NCBI GenBank assembly: GCA_022452285.1 | Contig: JAKUNG010000011.1 | Span: 1 to 64,000 of the forward strand | DNA length: 64,000 nucleotides | Direction: 5' to 3' | Source of the DNA: Terriglobia bacterium | GTDB taxonomy: Bacteria; Acidobacteriota; Terriglobia; Versatilivoradales; Versatilivoraceae | Part shown: positions 53,967-63,430 of the stretch, one piece after another | Layout of the letters: the number at the start of each line of letters is the position of its first letter | How positions within the stretch are numbered: position 1 is the first letter of the stretch | Position numbers and translations under genes: made by a program | The notes under the pieces: generated by a model | The model's input: only the letters and a program-made list of their open reading frames with translations | The model's database searches: none | What the model was told of the DNA's origin: nothing

Positions 53967-55868
53967 ATGAAAAAATTATCTCTAGCAGTAATCGGTTGCG
54001 GCGATTTTGGGCAACAAATGTTAGAGTTTTTAAACACATTACCTGCTTTTAAAATCAGTGCCGTTTGTGATCCTGATTCCCAGAAATCAATGGCTCTGGG
54101 AAAAACATTTGGTGTACCTTCCTTTAAATCCTTCGAGCAATGTCTAAAAGAAACCGATGCTTCGGCTGTAGCTTTATTTACTCCTAACCACCTTCATGCT
54201 CCCATGGCAATCTCAGCAGCAAAATCAGGGAAACATATTTTCTGTGAAAAACCCATGGCCCTTAACGTTAGAGAATGTTATAGCATGATCGAAGCCACCG
54301 AAGCTAATCAAGTTAAGTTGATGGTTGGCCATAAAAGAAGATTCCGTCCACAGTACGTTAAAATATCAGAAACTGTCTCCAGCTTAAAATACGGTCGACC
54401 ATTAATGGTCCAAATAAATGGCTTTTATGGACGAAAGCTTTGGGGTTGGTGGACAAAAAGGGCAACGGGCGGTGGACTTTTATTCCATTCAGGCGTCCAT
54501 GACCTAGATTTTCTGCGAAGTATCTGCGGAGAAACAGCCACTATTTTTGCTCGTAGCCCAATTAAAACAAATCATCATACCGATTTTGAAGATGCAATAA
54601 GTCTTGTGATTCATTTTGAGTCAGGAACTATCGGTACAGTACAGGTCAGTCCATTCTCTTTTCAACGAACTTTTCGTGAATCCTTTGGAATACATATTGT
54701 TTTTGAAAAGGGAGATCTTATTTATGACCCAGTCCAAGTTTCAGTAAAGATTAAAGGAGAAAGTGGCAACTCAAAACTATTTCACTTTGATAATGAGACT
54801 GGGTTTAAAGAGGCCTATAAAACTGAATTTGAGAGCTTTGCAAATTGGGTACTTTATGATTCTGAACCAAAACTAACAGCCTGGGATGGGTTACGCTGTG
54901 TCGAATTAATGGAAGCTGCTCAACTTTCAGCATATAGCGGTAAACAGATTAAATTACCTTTACCAAAGAATCATGCTAAAAAAACAATTTTCGGAAAAAT
55001 ATCCCTAACTCGGAATTTAAACAAACCAACCCTCTTTGCCCAAGGATTCTCCATGGCTGAAGGACCTGCTTTTGATCGTGAGGGTAATCTTTTCATAGCT
55101 AATTGTCGTTCGGACCATATCTCCAAAATTCTGCCAAATGGAAAGATCAATAAATTCCTATCGACAGGAGGGAAAACGCAGGGTGTCGCTATTAGTCCAA
55201 GTGGAGAATTTTTCATTACTGACAGCCAAAAAAAAATGATTTTTCAAGCGAACATCAATGGGGAAATCAGTGATTTCTGTCACCAGTATGAGGATGGAAG
55301 TCCATTGAGAGGACCCAATGAGATAATCATCGGTCCTAACGGACAAATATACTTCACTGATCCTGGAAAAGCATGGAGAGGAAAACCCACAGGAGCTGTT
55401 TCTCGGATTAGCAAATCTGGCAAAGCTGAATTATTAGTAGATGGTTTAGAATTTACTAACGGACTCGATTTTAGTCCTGATGGTAAGATGATTTACGTTG
55501 TTGAAACAACAACTGGAAAAGTGTTGTGCTCCACCTTAGATATAAATGGGGCACTAAAAGAACCACTCCATGAATTTGTTCGCTTTGAAGGAAGTGTCGG
55601 CCCTGATGGAATCCGTTTTGCTGACAGTGGCAACCTATACGTTACACTTTTTGGACGGGGTCAAGTTGCCATCGTTGATCCAGAAGGTAAGATAATAGAC
55701 CGTCTAAGGGTACCTGGTCTATTCCCAACTAATGTAATTTTTCTTAATTCTTCTCTATTAGTCTGTGAAGGTCAAACCGGAGCTATTTGGAGACTTGATA
55801 TCGGAGAAAAAGGAATCCCGTCCTATTCCCAAAAAATTTGGTTAGCTGACAAATCTATAGATCGGTAA
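53967..55868 (+). CDS. Gfo/Idh/MocA dehydrogenase fused to SMP-30/gluconolactonase domain
   Basis: One 633-residue frame with two enzymes. Residues 1-340 are an NAD(P)-dependent sugar dehydrogenase: VIGCGDFGQQM Rossmann motif, the FCEKPMAL motif with the catalytic Lys, and GGLLFHSGVHDLDFLR with the substrate His. After a basic linker, residues 350-633 form a six-bladed propeller of the SMP-30/gluconolactonase family: MAEGPAFDREGNLFIAN, GVAISPSGEFFITD, RGPNEIIIGPNGQIYFTDP, EFTNGLDFSPDGKMIYVVE, VGPDGIRFADSGNLYVT, with Glu, Asn and Asp in the metal-ligand positions. A dehydrogenase forms an aldonolactone and a lactonase opens it, so the fusion would run both steps of a sugar-acid pathway. Short ribosome binding site; divergent AKR upstream. 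Confidence 0.88.
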   Translation: MKKLSLAVIGCGDFGQQMLEFLNTLPAFKISAVCDPDSQKSMALGKTFGVPSFKSFEQCLKETDASAVALFTPNHLHAPMAISAAKSGKHIFCEKPMALNVRECYSMIEATEANQVKLMVGHKRRFRPQYVKISETVSSLKYGRPLMVQINGFYGRKLWGWWTKRATGGGLLFHSGVHDLDFLRSICGETATIFARSPIKTNHHTDFEDAISLVIHFESGTIGTVQVSPFSFQRTFRESFGIHIVFEKGDLIYDPVQVSVKIKGESGNSKLFHFDNETGFKEAYKTEFESFANWVLYDSEPKLTAWDGLRCVELMEAAQLSAYSGKQIKLPLPKNHAKKTIFGKISLTRNLNKPTLFAQGFSMAEGPAFDREGNLFIANCRSDHISKILPNGKINKFLSTGGKTQGVAISPSGEFFITDSQKKMIFQANINGEISDFCHQYEDGSPLRGPNEIIIGPNGQIYFTDPGKAWRGKPTGAVSRISKSGKAELLVDGLEFTNGLDFSPDGKMIYVVETTTGKVLCSTLDINGALKEPLHEFVRFEGSVGPDGIRFADSGNLYVTLFGRGQVAIVDPEGKIIDRLRVPGLFPTNVIFLNSSLLVCEGQTGAIWRLDIGEKGIPSYSQKIWLADKSIDR

Positions 55869-55975
55869 TTGGAGAAGAGATTTGCTATGTTCTTAAGCAG
55901 ATACTCCTTTTTTCTTTGTGATATTTATGGACTGCTGAGCTAAGCTTCTCTAAACCTCCAAAATCAAGTTAACAA

Positions 55976-57076
55976 TCAGCTACTATTTCCCCCAGTCTTA
56001 AGTAAGATAGATAGTTCGGTTTTATCCATTTCTGAAATACCTAATCTTCTCACATCTCTACTCTCCTCCCACCCATCAAAACCCATGATGATAGATCCTA
56101 TATTAACAAGGCTACGCATAGTCGGAGTTTTAGTACCATATTGTTTTCCTAAAGAACTCCAAGCAGCTAGACCATAAGGAATATCTTCTGTCAGCCATCT
56201 ACTTTTTAAAGTACCCGGAGCCTTGAGCTGGGTCAACATCCAGCTTCCATGAATTGTAGACCACAGATCTCCTTTTGGACCGAAACCAGCATGATAAAAG
56301 GCTTCATTAACCGAAGGTAATTTGTAACCGAGTCCTTGAGCAACATCCCGTCTTTCTTGGTCAACCTGCTGAATAACCTTGGCAACTGAAGGGGTAACAC
56401 CTTCTTCATAAAAATAGAATTCTCCCTTCGAATATTCTACTCGTCCGGCATTGAGTAAAACACCAGCTGGATGTATAACTGGATTCATAGCAGCCAAACC
56501 ACAGGCCATTACATCTGGAAAGGACTGGATACCTGGAAAGACTGGATCTAGCTGAGCTTTGACTTTAGCAGTTTTTGAACTTGGGAGAACTCCAAGTCCC
56601 AGTTTATTCACTACTCCCCAAATCGTAGCTGTATCTGGAGAGGTTTTTCGACAAACATAGGGAGCAGTGTCTACCTCAGCTAGTGTCACTTGAGCAGAGC
56701 CATCAAGACTGAGGATACTACGCCACTCAAGGCTTCCTAAAGTCCCTGGCATAAGAACAACTGTGTGTCTAGAAGTTAAATGAGGCAAGCAAACCTTAGC
56801 AAAAGCTTTGTGAGCATATGCTGGAACAATCAAAAGGATTAAATCTGAAGCTGCCAATGCTTCTTGAATATCAGTAGTTAGACAGTGAATCTTGGCAGTT
56901 CCCTGACCAGCTGCACCTAACAAGTGTATACATCCAGTATCCTTGATTGGGGCTAAGCTCTCCTCAAATCCCGAAATCTCAAAAAGGGTAATCTTAAAAC
57001 CCTTTAGAGTAAGGTAGGCTGCTGTTGAAAAGGCGGTATTGCCACCCCCTAAAATAGTAATCGAATGAGTTGACAT
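55976..57076 (-). CDS. NAD/NADP octopine/nopaline-dehydrogenase-like oxidoreductase
   Basis: About 366 residues from the ATG at 57076, seven bases after GAGGT; a GTG three codons earlier (57085) is in frame. The Rossmann motif is ITILGGGNTAF (about 6-16), and the middle has MNPVIHPAGVLLNAGR, the conserved opine dehydrogenase block, with an active-site His. The family reductively joins an amino acid to a 2-oxoacid, or acts on ketopantoate-like substrates. With three aminotransferases some 5-10 kb away, an amino-acid-derived product is possible but unproven. Convergent with the fusion gene. Confidence 0.85.
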   Translation of the reverse strand: MSTHSITILGGGNTAFSTAAYLTLKGFKITLFEISGFEESLAPIKDTGCIHLLGAAGQGTAKIHCLTTDIQEALAASDLILLIVPAYAHKAFAKVCLPHLTSRHTVVLMPGTLGSLEWRSILSLDGSAQVTLAEVDTAPYVCRKTSPDTATIWGVVNKLGLGVLPSSKTAKVKAQLDPVFPGIQSFPDVMACGLAAMNPVIHPAGVLLNAGRVEYSKGEFYFYEEGVTPSVAKVIQQVDQERRDVAQGLGYKLPSVNEAFYHAGFGPKGDLWSTIHGSWMLTQLKAPGTLKSRWLTEDIPYGLAAWSSLGKQYGTKTPTMRSLVNIGSIIMGFDGWEESRDVRRLGISEMDKTELSILLKTGGNSS

Positions 57077-57214
57077 AAGTGGCACCTCAACATTGAACTA
57101 TCTGAAAATTTTCTCATTATAAAAATTAAATTGTGCATCAGAACTCTGGCTACACAAAAGTTTTAAATTATTTTAAAATACCTAAAAAAATGTGCACGAC
57201 AGTTTTAAAAATAT

Positions 57215-58066
57215 TTAACTAACATTAGTAGTGGTATTGGAATTACTAGAAACCTCACCAATAAACCCATCAATTAACCGTCGTGCAATACTCATATTGG
57301 GGGGTAGTAACGGTAGGTTATTAATATTACACCACATTGCATCTTCAATTTCAGTAGGATGAATTTCTATCTTACCTCCAGCATATTCAGCTCTAAAACC
57401 AATCATCAAAGAGTGCGGGAATGGCCATGGTTGACTTGAAAGATAACGAATATTCCTAACCCGAAGTTTTACTTCTTCCATTACTTCCCGTTCAACTGCT
57501 TGTTCTAAAGTTTCTCCTGGTTCTACAAAGCCAGCTAGAATGCTATACATATCTGGTGGAAAATGTGGAGAACGACTTAACAAAAATTCCTGGCCACGAC
57601 TTATTAAAACAATAATAGCTGGGGCTAAACGTGGAAAAATTTCTACTTCACATTTTGAACATACACGGGCACGTTCTTGATGATGTTCCACTGTAGGCAT
57701 TCCACAGCAACCACAAAACTGGTTAGTTCTCTCCCATTCCACAATTTGTTTAGCCCGACCTGCTACTGTAAATAATGAATCTCCTAAGACAGAATACAGG
57801 CTTCGAAGATTCTTGAACTCTATACCTTTGGATACCACAGTCTCTTTCTCCAGTTCTCCTGAAAAACAGTGTTGGTTTCCAAGAACTCCTAAATATTGAC
57901 TACGAACACAGGTTATCCCTATATCATTAGGATTTTTAATAAAGGGAATGGAAAAAGTCTGAGGCTTAACCAAAACCATAAGAAGTTCTCCACAAAAGAT
58001 AAACCACAAAGCTGGTTTTTGAAGATTAGGTGGAGGAGTAACAGCAGAGACAAAGGGGTTTTCCAT
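57215..58066 (-). CDS. nudC: NAD(+)/NADH pyrophosphatase NudC
   Basis: A 283-residue Nudix hydrolase with the NudC layout: an N-terminal domain, a zinc ribbon with Cys118, Cys121, Cys136 and Cys139, a Nudix box from Gly179 to Val199 (GFVEPGETLEQAVE followed by REVMEEV), and the NudC-specific SSQPWPFPHSLM after it. It splits NADH into NMNH and AMP and removes NAD caps from RNA. ATG at 58066; the neighbouring sialidase-like gene is on the same strand, 59 nt upstream. Confidence 0.93.
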   Translation of the reverse strand: MENPFVSAVTPPPNLQKPALWFIFCGELLMVLVKPQTFSIPFIKNPNDIGITCVRSQYLGVLGNQHCFSGELEKETVVSKGIEFKNLRSLYSVLGDSLFTVAGRAKQIVEWERTNQFCGCCGMPTVEHHQERARVCSKCEVEIFPRLAPAIIVLISRGQEFLLSRSPHFPPDMYSILAGFVEPGETLEQAVEREVMEEVKLRVRNIRYLSSQPWPFPHSLMIGFRAEYAGGKIEIHPTEIEDAMWCNINNLPLLPPNMSIARRLIDGFIGEVSSNSNTTTNVS

Positions 58067-58125
58067 AATAAATCAAAAGGACTTAAAACATCTGACCAAA
58101 AATCAAATCTGGCACTCAAACAGCT

Positions 58126-59370
58126 TCAAGATAACGACCAATGCGCCTGCCTTAAAACAGCAACAGAAGATGGAGAAGCCAGTGCTGTTAAGCGATCCAA
58201 ACGATTCTCCAGAGGGATTTCGCTGGGTCGATCAGCAGTCATCACTTCGTACCAGACAGTCAGTAAAGAACCATCATTCAATTCCACGGTCGAGGGATAG
58301 CCAAGATCACTTGAAACGCCATCACTGGAAATTGTAATAGCCTGTGACCATTTAAAACCCTGATCTATACTAGTCCGTGCCTGATTTCCCAAAGGTGGAC
58401 GGCGGTGTCCATAACTCATCAATAACCGTCCGTCCTTAAGTCTTAATAGATGAGACGGCAACCCCCAAACACCTATCGCGTGGGGAATTGACCAAGTTTT
58501 TCCACCATCAAAAGACTCACTTTGTAGTATCTCTTTTTCATTATTCCTATTGTGGTTTCGGATGTGCACGATCAATCCCTGGTTGAATGTTTCAATGGCA
58601 TAAAGCTCATGATAGTTTGTATTAGAATCACCTTCTCGAGTTGGAATTTCAGCTAACCAACTCCATGTCTGACCATCATCTGTAGACTCACAAATCCCAA
58701 TTCGTCCATTGGCCTGACCACTACGACCATACCAAAATATCTTACCAGCATAGAGTAAGCGTCCATCCGAAAACTGAATAGGCCCATGAGGACTATTCAC
58801 CAAACACCGGTAGGGTGCTGACCAGTTTAGTCCCCCATCTGTTGAGCGTATCATCCAACTACCTAGTTTAATCTCACGCTCAGCTGCTGAAACACGACTA
58901 TGCGCAGCCTGCCAACGCCTCAGTTTTTCCTGTGACCAAATAGGTTGTTGTTTTAAATCCGCATTCTCAGCATGGGACAAAATTGATTCATACCCAACAG
59001 ATGTAAAGGTCGTTACCAAAAGAGTCCCACGACGCGTTTCCATTACTCCTGAATCTCTATCATCCAAGGGACCATCAATTAAGGTCCGAGGGAAACTCCA
59101 AGTTTTCCCCTCATCTTTAGATCGCATCAATTCGACCCGACCAAATGGACAAACATGGGATTCTCTTCCACCCGAATACACTAGCAGCAGTTCACCATTA
59201 GAGCGTTTTGTAAGAGTAGGCCAACCGTGATAAAGCTGGGGTTGCATGCTAATGACAGTTTTCTTATTAATGCCAGTTCGAGATTGGGCCCACGCTATCT
59301 TATCCAAAACCACTGCAGAAGCATACATAGTGGTACTCCTTAAAAGTTTTCTCCGACTGATCTCAGTCAT
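58126..59370 (-). CDS. Tat-exported sialidase-like (BNR/Asp-box) protein
   Basis: The 414 residues start with a Tat-type leader SRRKLLRSTTMYASAVVL. Five Asp-box repeats of the SxDxGxxW type are visible (SKDEGKTW, STDGGLNW, STDDGQTW, SFDGGKTW, SIDQGFKW), marking a six-bladed propeller. A sialidase arginine triad and Tyr/Glu nucleophile pair cannot be assigned with certainty. Related proteins in environmental bacteria are annotated as exo-alpha-sialidase but some are probably other glycosidases or lyases. Encoded upstream of nudC; an ABC permease gene lies 47 nt further upstream on the same strand. Confidence 0.85.
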   Translation of the reverse strand: MTEISRRKLLRSTTMYASAVVLDKIAWAQSRTGINKKTVISMQPQLYHGWPTLTKRSNGELLLVYSGGRESHVCPFGRVELMRSKDEGKTWSFPRTLIDGPLDDRDSGVMETRRGTLLVTTFTSVGYESILSHAENADLKQQPIWSQEKLRRWQAAHSRVSAAEREIKLGSWMIRSTDGGLNWSAPYRCLVNSPHGPIQFSDGRLLYAGKIFWYGRSGQANGRIGICESTDDGQTWSWLAEIPTREGDSNTNYHELYAIETFNQGLIVHIRNHNRNNEKEILQSESFDGGKTWSIPHAIGVWGLPSHLLRLKDGRLLMSYGHRRPPLGNQARTSIDQGFKWSQAITISSDGVSSDLGYPSTVELNDGSLLTVWYEVMTADRPSEIPLENRLDRLTALASPSSVAVLRQAHWSLS

Positions 59371-59417
59371 AACTACCCCCCCTTCTTGTATTAATGTCTG
59401 GAATCTGTGATAACTAA

Positions 59418-60536
59418 TTAATCATGTGCTAATGCCTGAACAGGATCCTTCCTAGTAGCTTGAATAGCTGGATAAAATACTCCTAAAGATCCACTCAATA
59501 GAACTAAGAGTATGGTCCTATAAATCCAAGTAACAGAAATAACTAAGTGTTGTGTAGGATAAAGGCTTTGAATTATGAGTTGTCCAAAAAAAGTTAAAAT
59601 AAACCCTGAAATCAGACCAATTACACAAAGAATGAGTACTTCTACTAGAACAAGATTCACAATATAGGTTTTGGAAGCGCCTAAAGACTTGAAAATGCCA
59701 ATTTCTCGAGTTCTTTGCGTAATAGTTGTATACACAGACAGAAAACACGCAAAAGAACCAACAGCTATTGCTACTCCAATAACAGCATTTAAGAAAGCCT
59801 GATAGGCTTTTGGCCGTTCATTTCGCAGTAGAGTAACCCAATCATCCATAGCAGTTACTCTAATATTTTCAATCGACCCAGTAATCTGACCAATCGTTTT
59901 GTTAATTTGTTCGGGATTATTTACTTTGACAAGAAATGTTGAAGCTTTTCCAATACGGTCCATTAAAAGTTGTAGACTCTGTATTGGAAGATAAACTCTA
60001 CCTCCAATGCCATTTCTAAAAATTCCAACTACCTCAAAACGTTCTCCTTTTAATTCAATAAATTCCCCAATACCTAGGTTTTGAGATTTAGCATGCAGAT
60101 CATCTATTATTACTTCTTTCGCTGTAGCACTGCTAAAGGTCTGACCTTCGACAAAATTTAATTGTCCAGCAACCTCTGTAAAACTTAAAAAATCAATGCC
60201 ATAATAAGTGAGCCAACTACCACGCATCTGAGCATGGAAAAGAATAGGAGTAACTCCTTGAACTGAACTAATTCCTAGTAAGTCTTGACTAACCGTATCA
60301 GGCAAAGTGGCACTTCCGGTAGTAAAAAAAATCGGTGGGGCATTAGCAGGCTGAATGATTATATCAGCGCTCAATCCCTCTTGACGATCGGCATTATCTT
60401 GAATTATTCCATGGGATATTCCAATTACCAGAAGAATCATTAGAACTTCAAGGCTAATTGCTAAAACAGTGATTAAAGCTCTAACTGGACGGTTGATTAC
60501 ATTAGAAATAATTACTGATAGTTTAGTTGAAGTCAT
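59418..60536 (-). CDS. ABC transporter permease, FtsX/MacB/LolC type
   Basis: A 372-residue protein with one N-terminal transmembrane helix (about 18-40), a large periplasmic domain (41-245), and three C-terminal helices (246-268, 292-320, 336-355) ending in PAIQATRKDPVQALAHD. This 1+3 layout is that of FtsX/MacB-type permeases, which transmit force across the inner membrane to export lipoproteins, peptides or signals. No ATPase gene lies next to it in the window, so its partner must be encoded elsewhere. Confidence 0.88.
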   Translation of the reverse strand: MTSTKLSVIISNVINRPVRALITVLAISLEVLMILLVIGISHGIIQDNADRQEGLSADIIIQPANAPPIFFTTGSATLPDTVSQDLLGISSVQGVTPILFHAQMRGSWLTYYGIDFLSFTEVAGQLNFVEGQTFSSATAKEVIIDDLHAKSQNLGIGEFIELKGERFEVVGIFRNGIGGRVYLPIQSLQLLMDRIGKASTFLVKVNNPEQINKTIGQITGSIENIRVTAMDDWVTLLRNERPKAYQAFLNAVIGVAIAVGSFACFLSVYTTITQRTREIGIFKSLGASKTYIVNLVLVEVLILCVIGLISGFILTFFGQLIIQSLYPTQHLVISVTWIYRTILLVLLSGSLGVFYPAIQATRKDPVQALAHD

Positions 60537-60669
60537 CGTATTGCCAATTAAAATTCTACCATTCTTTAAGCAACTCTACCGGGCTGAAAAATCATCTTCC
60601 CCAACTTATAACATTTTAACATGATCTCATTATATCGATTTGATACTAGGAAATAAGGGAGTTCAATTG

Positions 60670-61968
60670 CTATTTAGTTTCAAAATTATTATTGTTTTTG
60701 AGTTGTTGGCTCTCAATTTTTTTTAAAAAGGAACGAGGCGCTTCAATTTCTACCATGACCTGCTTATTACGGTAGTCACAATTAATCACTTTGCCTCTTG
60801 AAAATATTCTTGATAACAATTCCCCACGATGGCGATCCACCAAAAATTTAGCCTTTACTATAGGATCATCTGTGATTAACTCGTCGATTCTTTTTAAAAG
60901 AGTAGATATTCCTTGCTTCTGAAGAGCAGACACCCAAACTTTATCTTGAGTAGATTGAAATGAATAACCAAGTAGGTCAGTTTTATTAAAAATCTCTATA
61001 TGAGGCTTCGTCATAACACCGAGATCTTTTAGTACATGAACTACTGCCCCTCTTTGTTGCTCCGCTCGCGAACTAGAGCCATCAATCACATGCAGAATCA
61101 ACTGCGATTCCCCTATTTCTTCTAGTGTAGCCCGAAAAGCTGAAATCAATGTAGCTGGTAGTTTACTTATAAAACCAACGGTATCCGACAAAATTATTTT
61201 TCGGCCAGAAGGAAGTTGTAGGCGACGAAGAAGTGGGTCTAGCGTAGCAAATAGTTGTTTCGATGCTAGAGTGTTGTCATTAGTCAGTGCATTAAATAAA
61301 GTTGATTTTCCTGCATTGGTATAACCAACTAAAGAAACAATCGGAACAGGAACAGATTTTCGAAAAGAACGATGTAGACGTCGATGAATTCGAACTTGTT
61401 CAAGCTCTTTTCGGATTTTATAGATTCTTTGGTGAATTTTTCGTTGATCGGTTTCTAACTTTGTCTCTCCAGGCCCACGGGTTCCTAGACCTGCTCCAAG
61501 GCGAGAGAGTTCAATACCTCTGCCGGCTAAACGAGGTAACATATAATTTAGTTGTGCAAGTTCCACCTGTAGTTTTCCTTCACGTGTTGCTGCACGATAG
61601 GCAAAAATATCCAGTATCAGTTGAGTCCTATCTAAAACTTTACAATCGAGGAATTTCTCAATGTTTCTTTGTTGAGCAGGAGAAAGATTGTCATCAAAAA
61701 TCACTGTGTTGGCTTTATTTTGTTTCAAAACTGTTTTCAAAAGCCTAATTTTCCCTTTACCAATTAAAAATGTAGGATCATATCGATCCCTTTGTTGTGT
61801 TAAACGGCCGGAAACACTGACTCCAGCTGTAATTGCAAGAGAGGCTAATTCATCTATAGATTCTTCCAAACTTAAGGAACTTTGTTTGAACCAATTTTTT
61901 TTCTGAGGAGATTTTAGTTCACAACCCACTAAGATAACCTTCTCAGGGTTAGTATCAGACCAACTCAT
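60670..61968 (-). CDS. hflX: GTPase HflX
   Basis: About 432 residues from the ATG at 61968; a TTG two codons earlier (61974) is also in frame. The N-terminal HflX domain (FDDNLSPAQQRNIEKFLDCKVLDRTQLIL in parts; SRLGAGLGTRGPGETKLETD in part) precedes the GTPase core with G1 GYTNAGKS (215-222), G3 DTVGF and G4 NKTD. HflX splits stalled or hibernating ribosomes under stress. In many bacteria the order is miaA-hfq-hflX; here hflX follows miaA with no hfq between. Confidence 0.94.
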   Translation of the reverse strand: MSWSDTNPEKVILVGCELKSPQKKNWFKQSSLSLEESIDELASLAITAGVSVSGRLTQQRDRYDPTFLIGKGKIRLLKTVLKQNKANTVIFDDNLSPAQQRNIEKFLDCKVLDRTQLILDIFAYRAATREGKLQVELAQLNYMLPRLAGRGIELSRLGAGLGTRGPGETKLETDQRKIHQRIYKIRKELEQVRIHRRLHRSFRKSVPVPIVSLVGYTNAGKSTLFNALTNDNTLASKQLFATLDPLLRRLQLPSGRKIILSDTVGFISKLPATLISAFRATLEEIGESQLILHVIDGSSSRAEQQRGAVVHVLKDLGVMTKPHIEIFNKTDLLGYSFQSTQDKVWVSALQKQGISTLLKRIDELITDDPIVKAKFLVDRHRGELLSRIFSRGKVINCDYRNKQVMVEIEAPRSFLKKIESQQLKNNNNFETK

Positions 61969-61990
61969 TGACAAGTTTCCAATTATTACT

Positions 61991-62101
61991 TTAACTAATT
62001 TTTTCCAAAAGAAATCTTTCCTTAATCGTTGTTGCAGCCATTAGATTCACTTCGTATATGTGATATGCATATTCATGCCCCTTAATTTGGAAACCCAACA
62101 T
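61991..62101 (-). CDS. possible 36-residue open frame between miaA and hflX
   Basis: ATG at 62101, stop at 61991, encoding MLGFQIKGHEYAYHIYEV then NLMAATTIKERFLLEKIS. It occupies the slot where hfq usually lies but shows none of the Hfq Sm motifs, and no ribosome binding site beyond a weak GAAAG. An imperfect hairpin (TTCAA..ATCAT / ATGAT..TTGAA at 62106-62136) lies just upstream. It may be chance. Confidence 0.2.
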   Translation of the reverse strand: MLGFQIKGHEYAYHIYEVNLMAATTIKERFLLEKIS

Positions 62102-62227
62102 GACTTTCAACAATCATAAATAAATGATGATTGAAGGTTCTCAGCAACCTATCTTTCTCAAAAAATAAATTAACTCTAACAACCACCAAAATAAGTTCCT
62201 GTAAAACAAGAGTACTCAATAGTCTCA

Positions 62228-63142
62228 TCAGACAAATTCTCTAAGATGGTCTTTAATCTGGTTCCTTATCTTTTCCTCATGACCAAACCCATTAAACCAA
62301 GTTACTTCACTTTCCTTTCTAAACCAGGTTAGTTGCCGCTTTGCATACTTTCGCGTGGCTTGTTTAGTGGAAGTTATAGCCTCCGAAAGAGACATAATGC
62401 CTTTTAGAAAACTAACTGATTGAGCATAACCTATTGATTGAAGCGGTTTACAATTAGAAGAAAAACCTTTGTTTAAAATTGACTTCACTTCTTCAATTAA
62501 TCCAACTGAAAACATATGGTCTACACGCTCTTCTATTCGATCGTACAGTTTATCTCTAGGCGGATTCAGTCCTACTTTGATAGGCTGAAAATCCTCTAGT
62601 TTTTGTGTAGGAGTTTCAAAATGACTAGATAGAGTCTTAGAAGTAAGGAAAAAAACTTCTAAAGCCCTGATGATTTTAGGCTGATCTCTTGGAGAAATCC
62701 GTTGGGCGGAATCTCGATCAACTTTTTTCAGCAGCTGATGGAGATGAGAAACTTTCCGTTTCTGAAGTCTAGCTCTCAACGATTCAGACTGTGCAGGCCC
62801 TTCAAAAAGTCCATTTAGTAAGGCCCTTAAATAAAGACCAGTGCCACCAACAACCAAAGGCAAACTACCGCGACTTTTAATTTCATTCAAAACTTTTCGA
62901 CCTTCAAACATATACTGACCTGCCGTAAATCTCTGGTTTGGATCAAAAAGATCCATCAAATGATGAGGAATTCCACACTGTTCTTCTCTGGGAACTTTTG
63001 AAGTACCTATTTCGAGAAATTTATATATCTGGATGGAATCACAGTTAACAACTTCACCTTGAAACTGAAGGGCAAGACAAAGAGATAGATCTGATTTTCC
63101 ACTTGCTGTAGGTCCTATGATGGCTATTAGAGGTATTCCCAT
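62228..63142 (-). CDS. miaA: tRNA dimethylallyltransferase
   Basis: A 304-residue MiaA. The P-loop is IIGPTASGKSDLS (8-20), followed by the SIQIYKFLEIGTSK and PHHLMDLFDP blocks, VGGTGLYLRALLNG, and the C-terminal zinc-finger-less ending RQLTWFRKESEVTWFNG. It adds a dimethylallyl group to A37 of tRNAs that read UNN codons. ATG at 63142. hflX lies 259 nt downstream on the same strand. Confidence 0.95.
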   Translation of the reverse strand: MGIPLIAIIGPTASGKSDLSLCLALQFQGEVVNCDSIQIYKFLEIGTSKVPREEQCGIPHHLMDLFDPNQRFTAGQYMFEGRKVLNEIKSRGSLPLVVGGTGLYLRALLNGLFEGPAQSESLRARLQKRKVSHLHQLLKKVDRDSAQRISPRDQPKIIRALEVFFLTSKTLSSHFETPTQKLEDFQPIKVGLNPPRDKLYDRIEERVDHMFSVGLIEEVKSILNKGFSSNCKPLQSIGYAQSVSFLKGIMSLSEAITSTKQATRKYAKRQLTWFRKESEVTWFNGFGHEEKIRNQIKDHLREFV

Positions 63143-63430
63143 TAAGACCTGATTCTAAAGACTAGATAGATAAGATTGAAGTATCTACGACTCTTGAATT
63201 TTATTATATATCGTCATTACTCATCCTACATTAAACCTTTTAGTCGGTAGCTCATTTAAAATAATTCTAAGATCAAGATTTTTTTCACATAACGCAAAGA
63301 AATATATAAATCCAAAGACTATTTTGTATTAATAATTTAGACTGCTCTGGAAAGAAAAATTATAACTTTCTAAATCAGATGGAAACAATTCAGTCTAGTT
63401 AGATTAAGTTATGAACCTACAGGAGAACAA

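Noticed and set aside
61975-62227. A degenerate hfq between miaA and hflX
   Set aside because: All minus-strand frames in the gap were read by eye; none shows Hfq Sm1 or Sm2 motifs.
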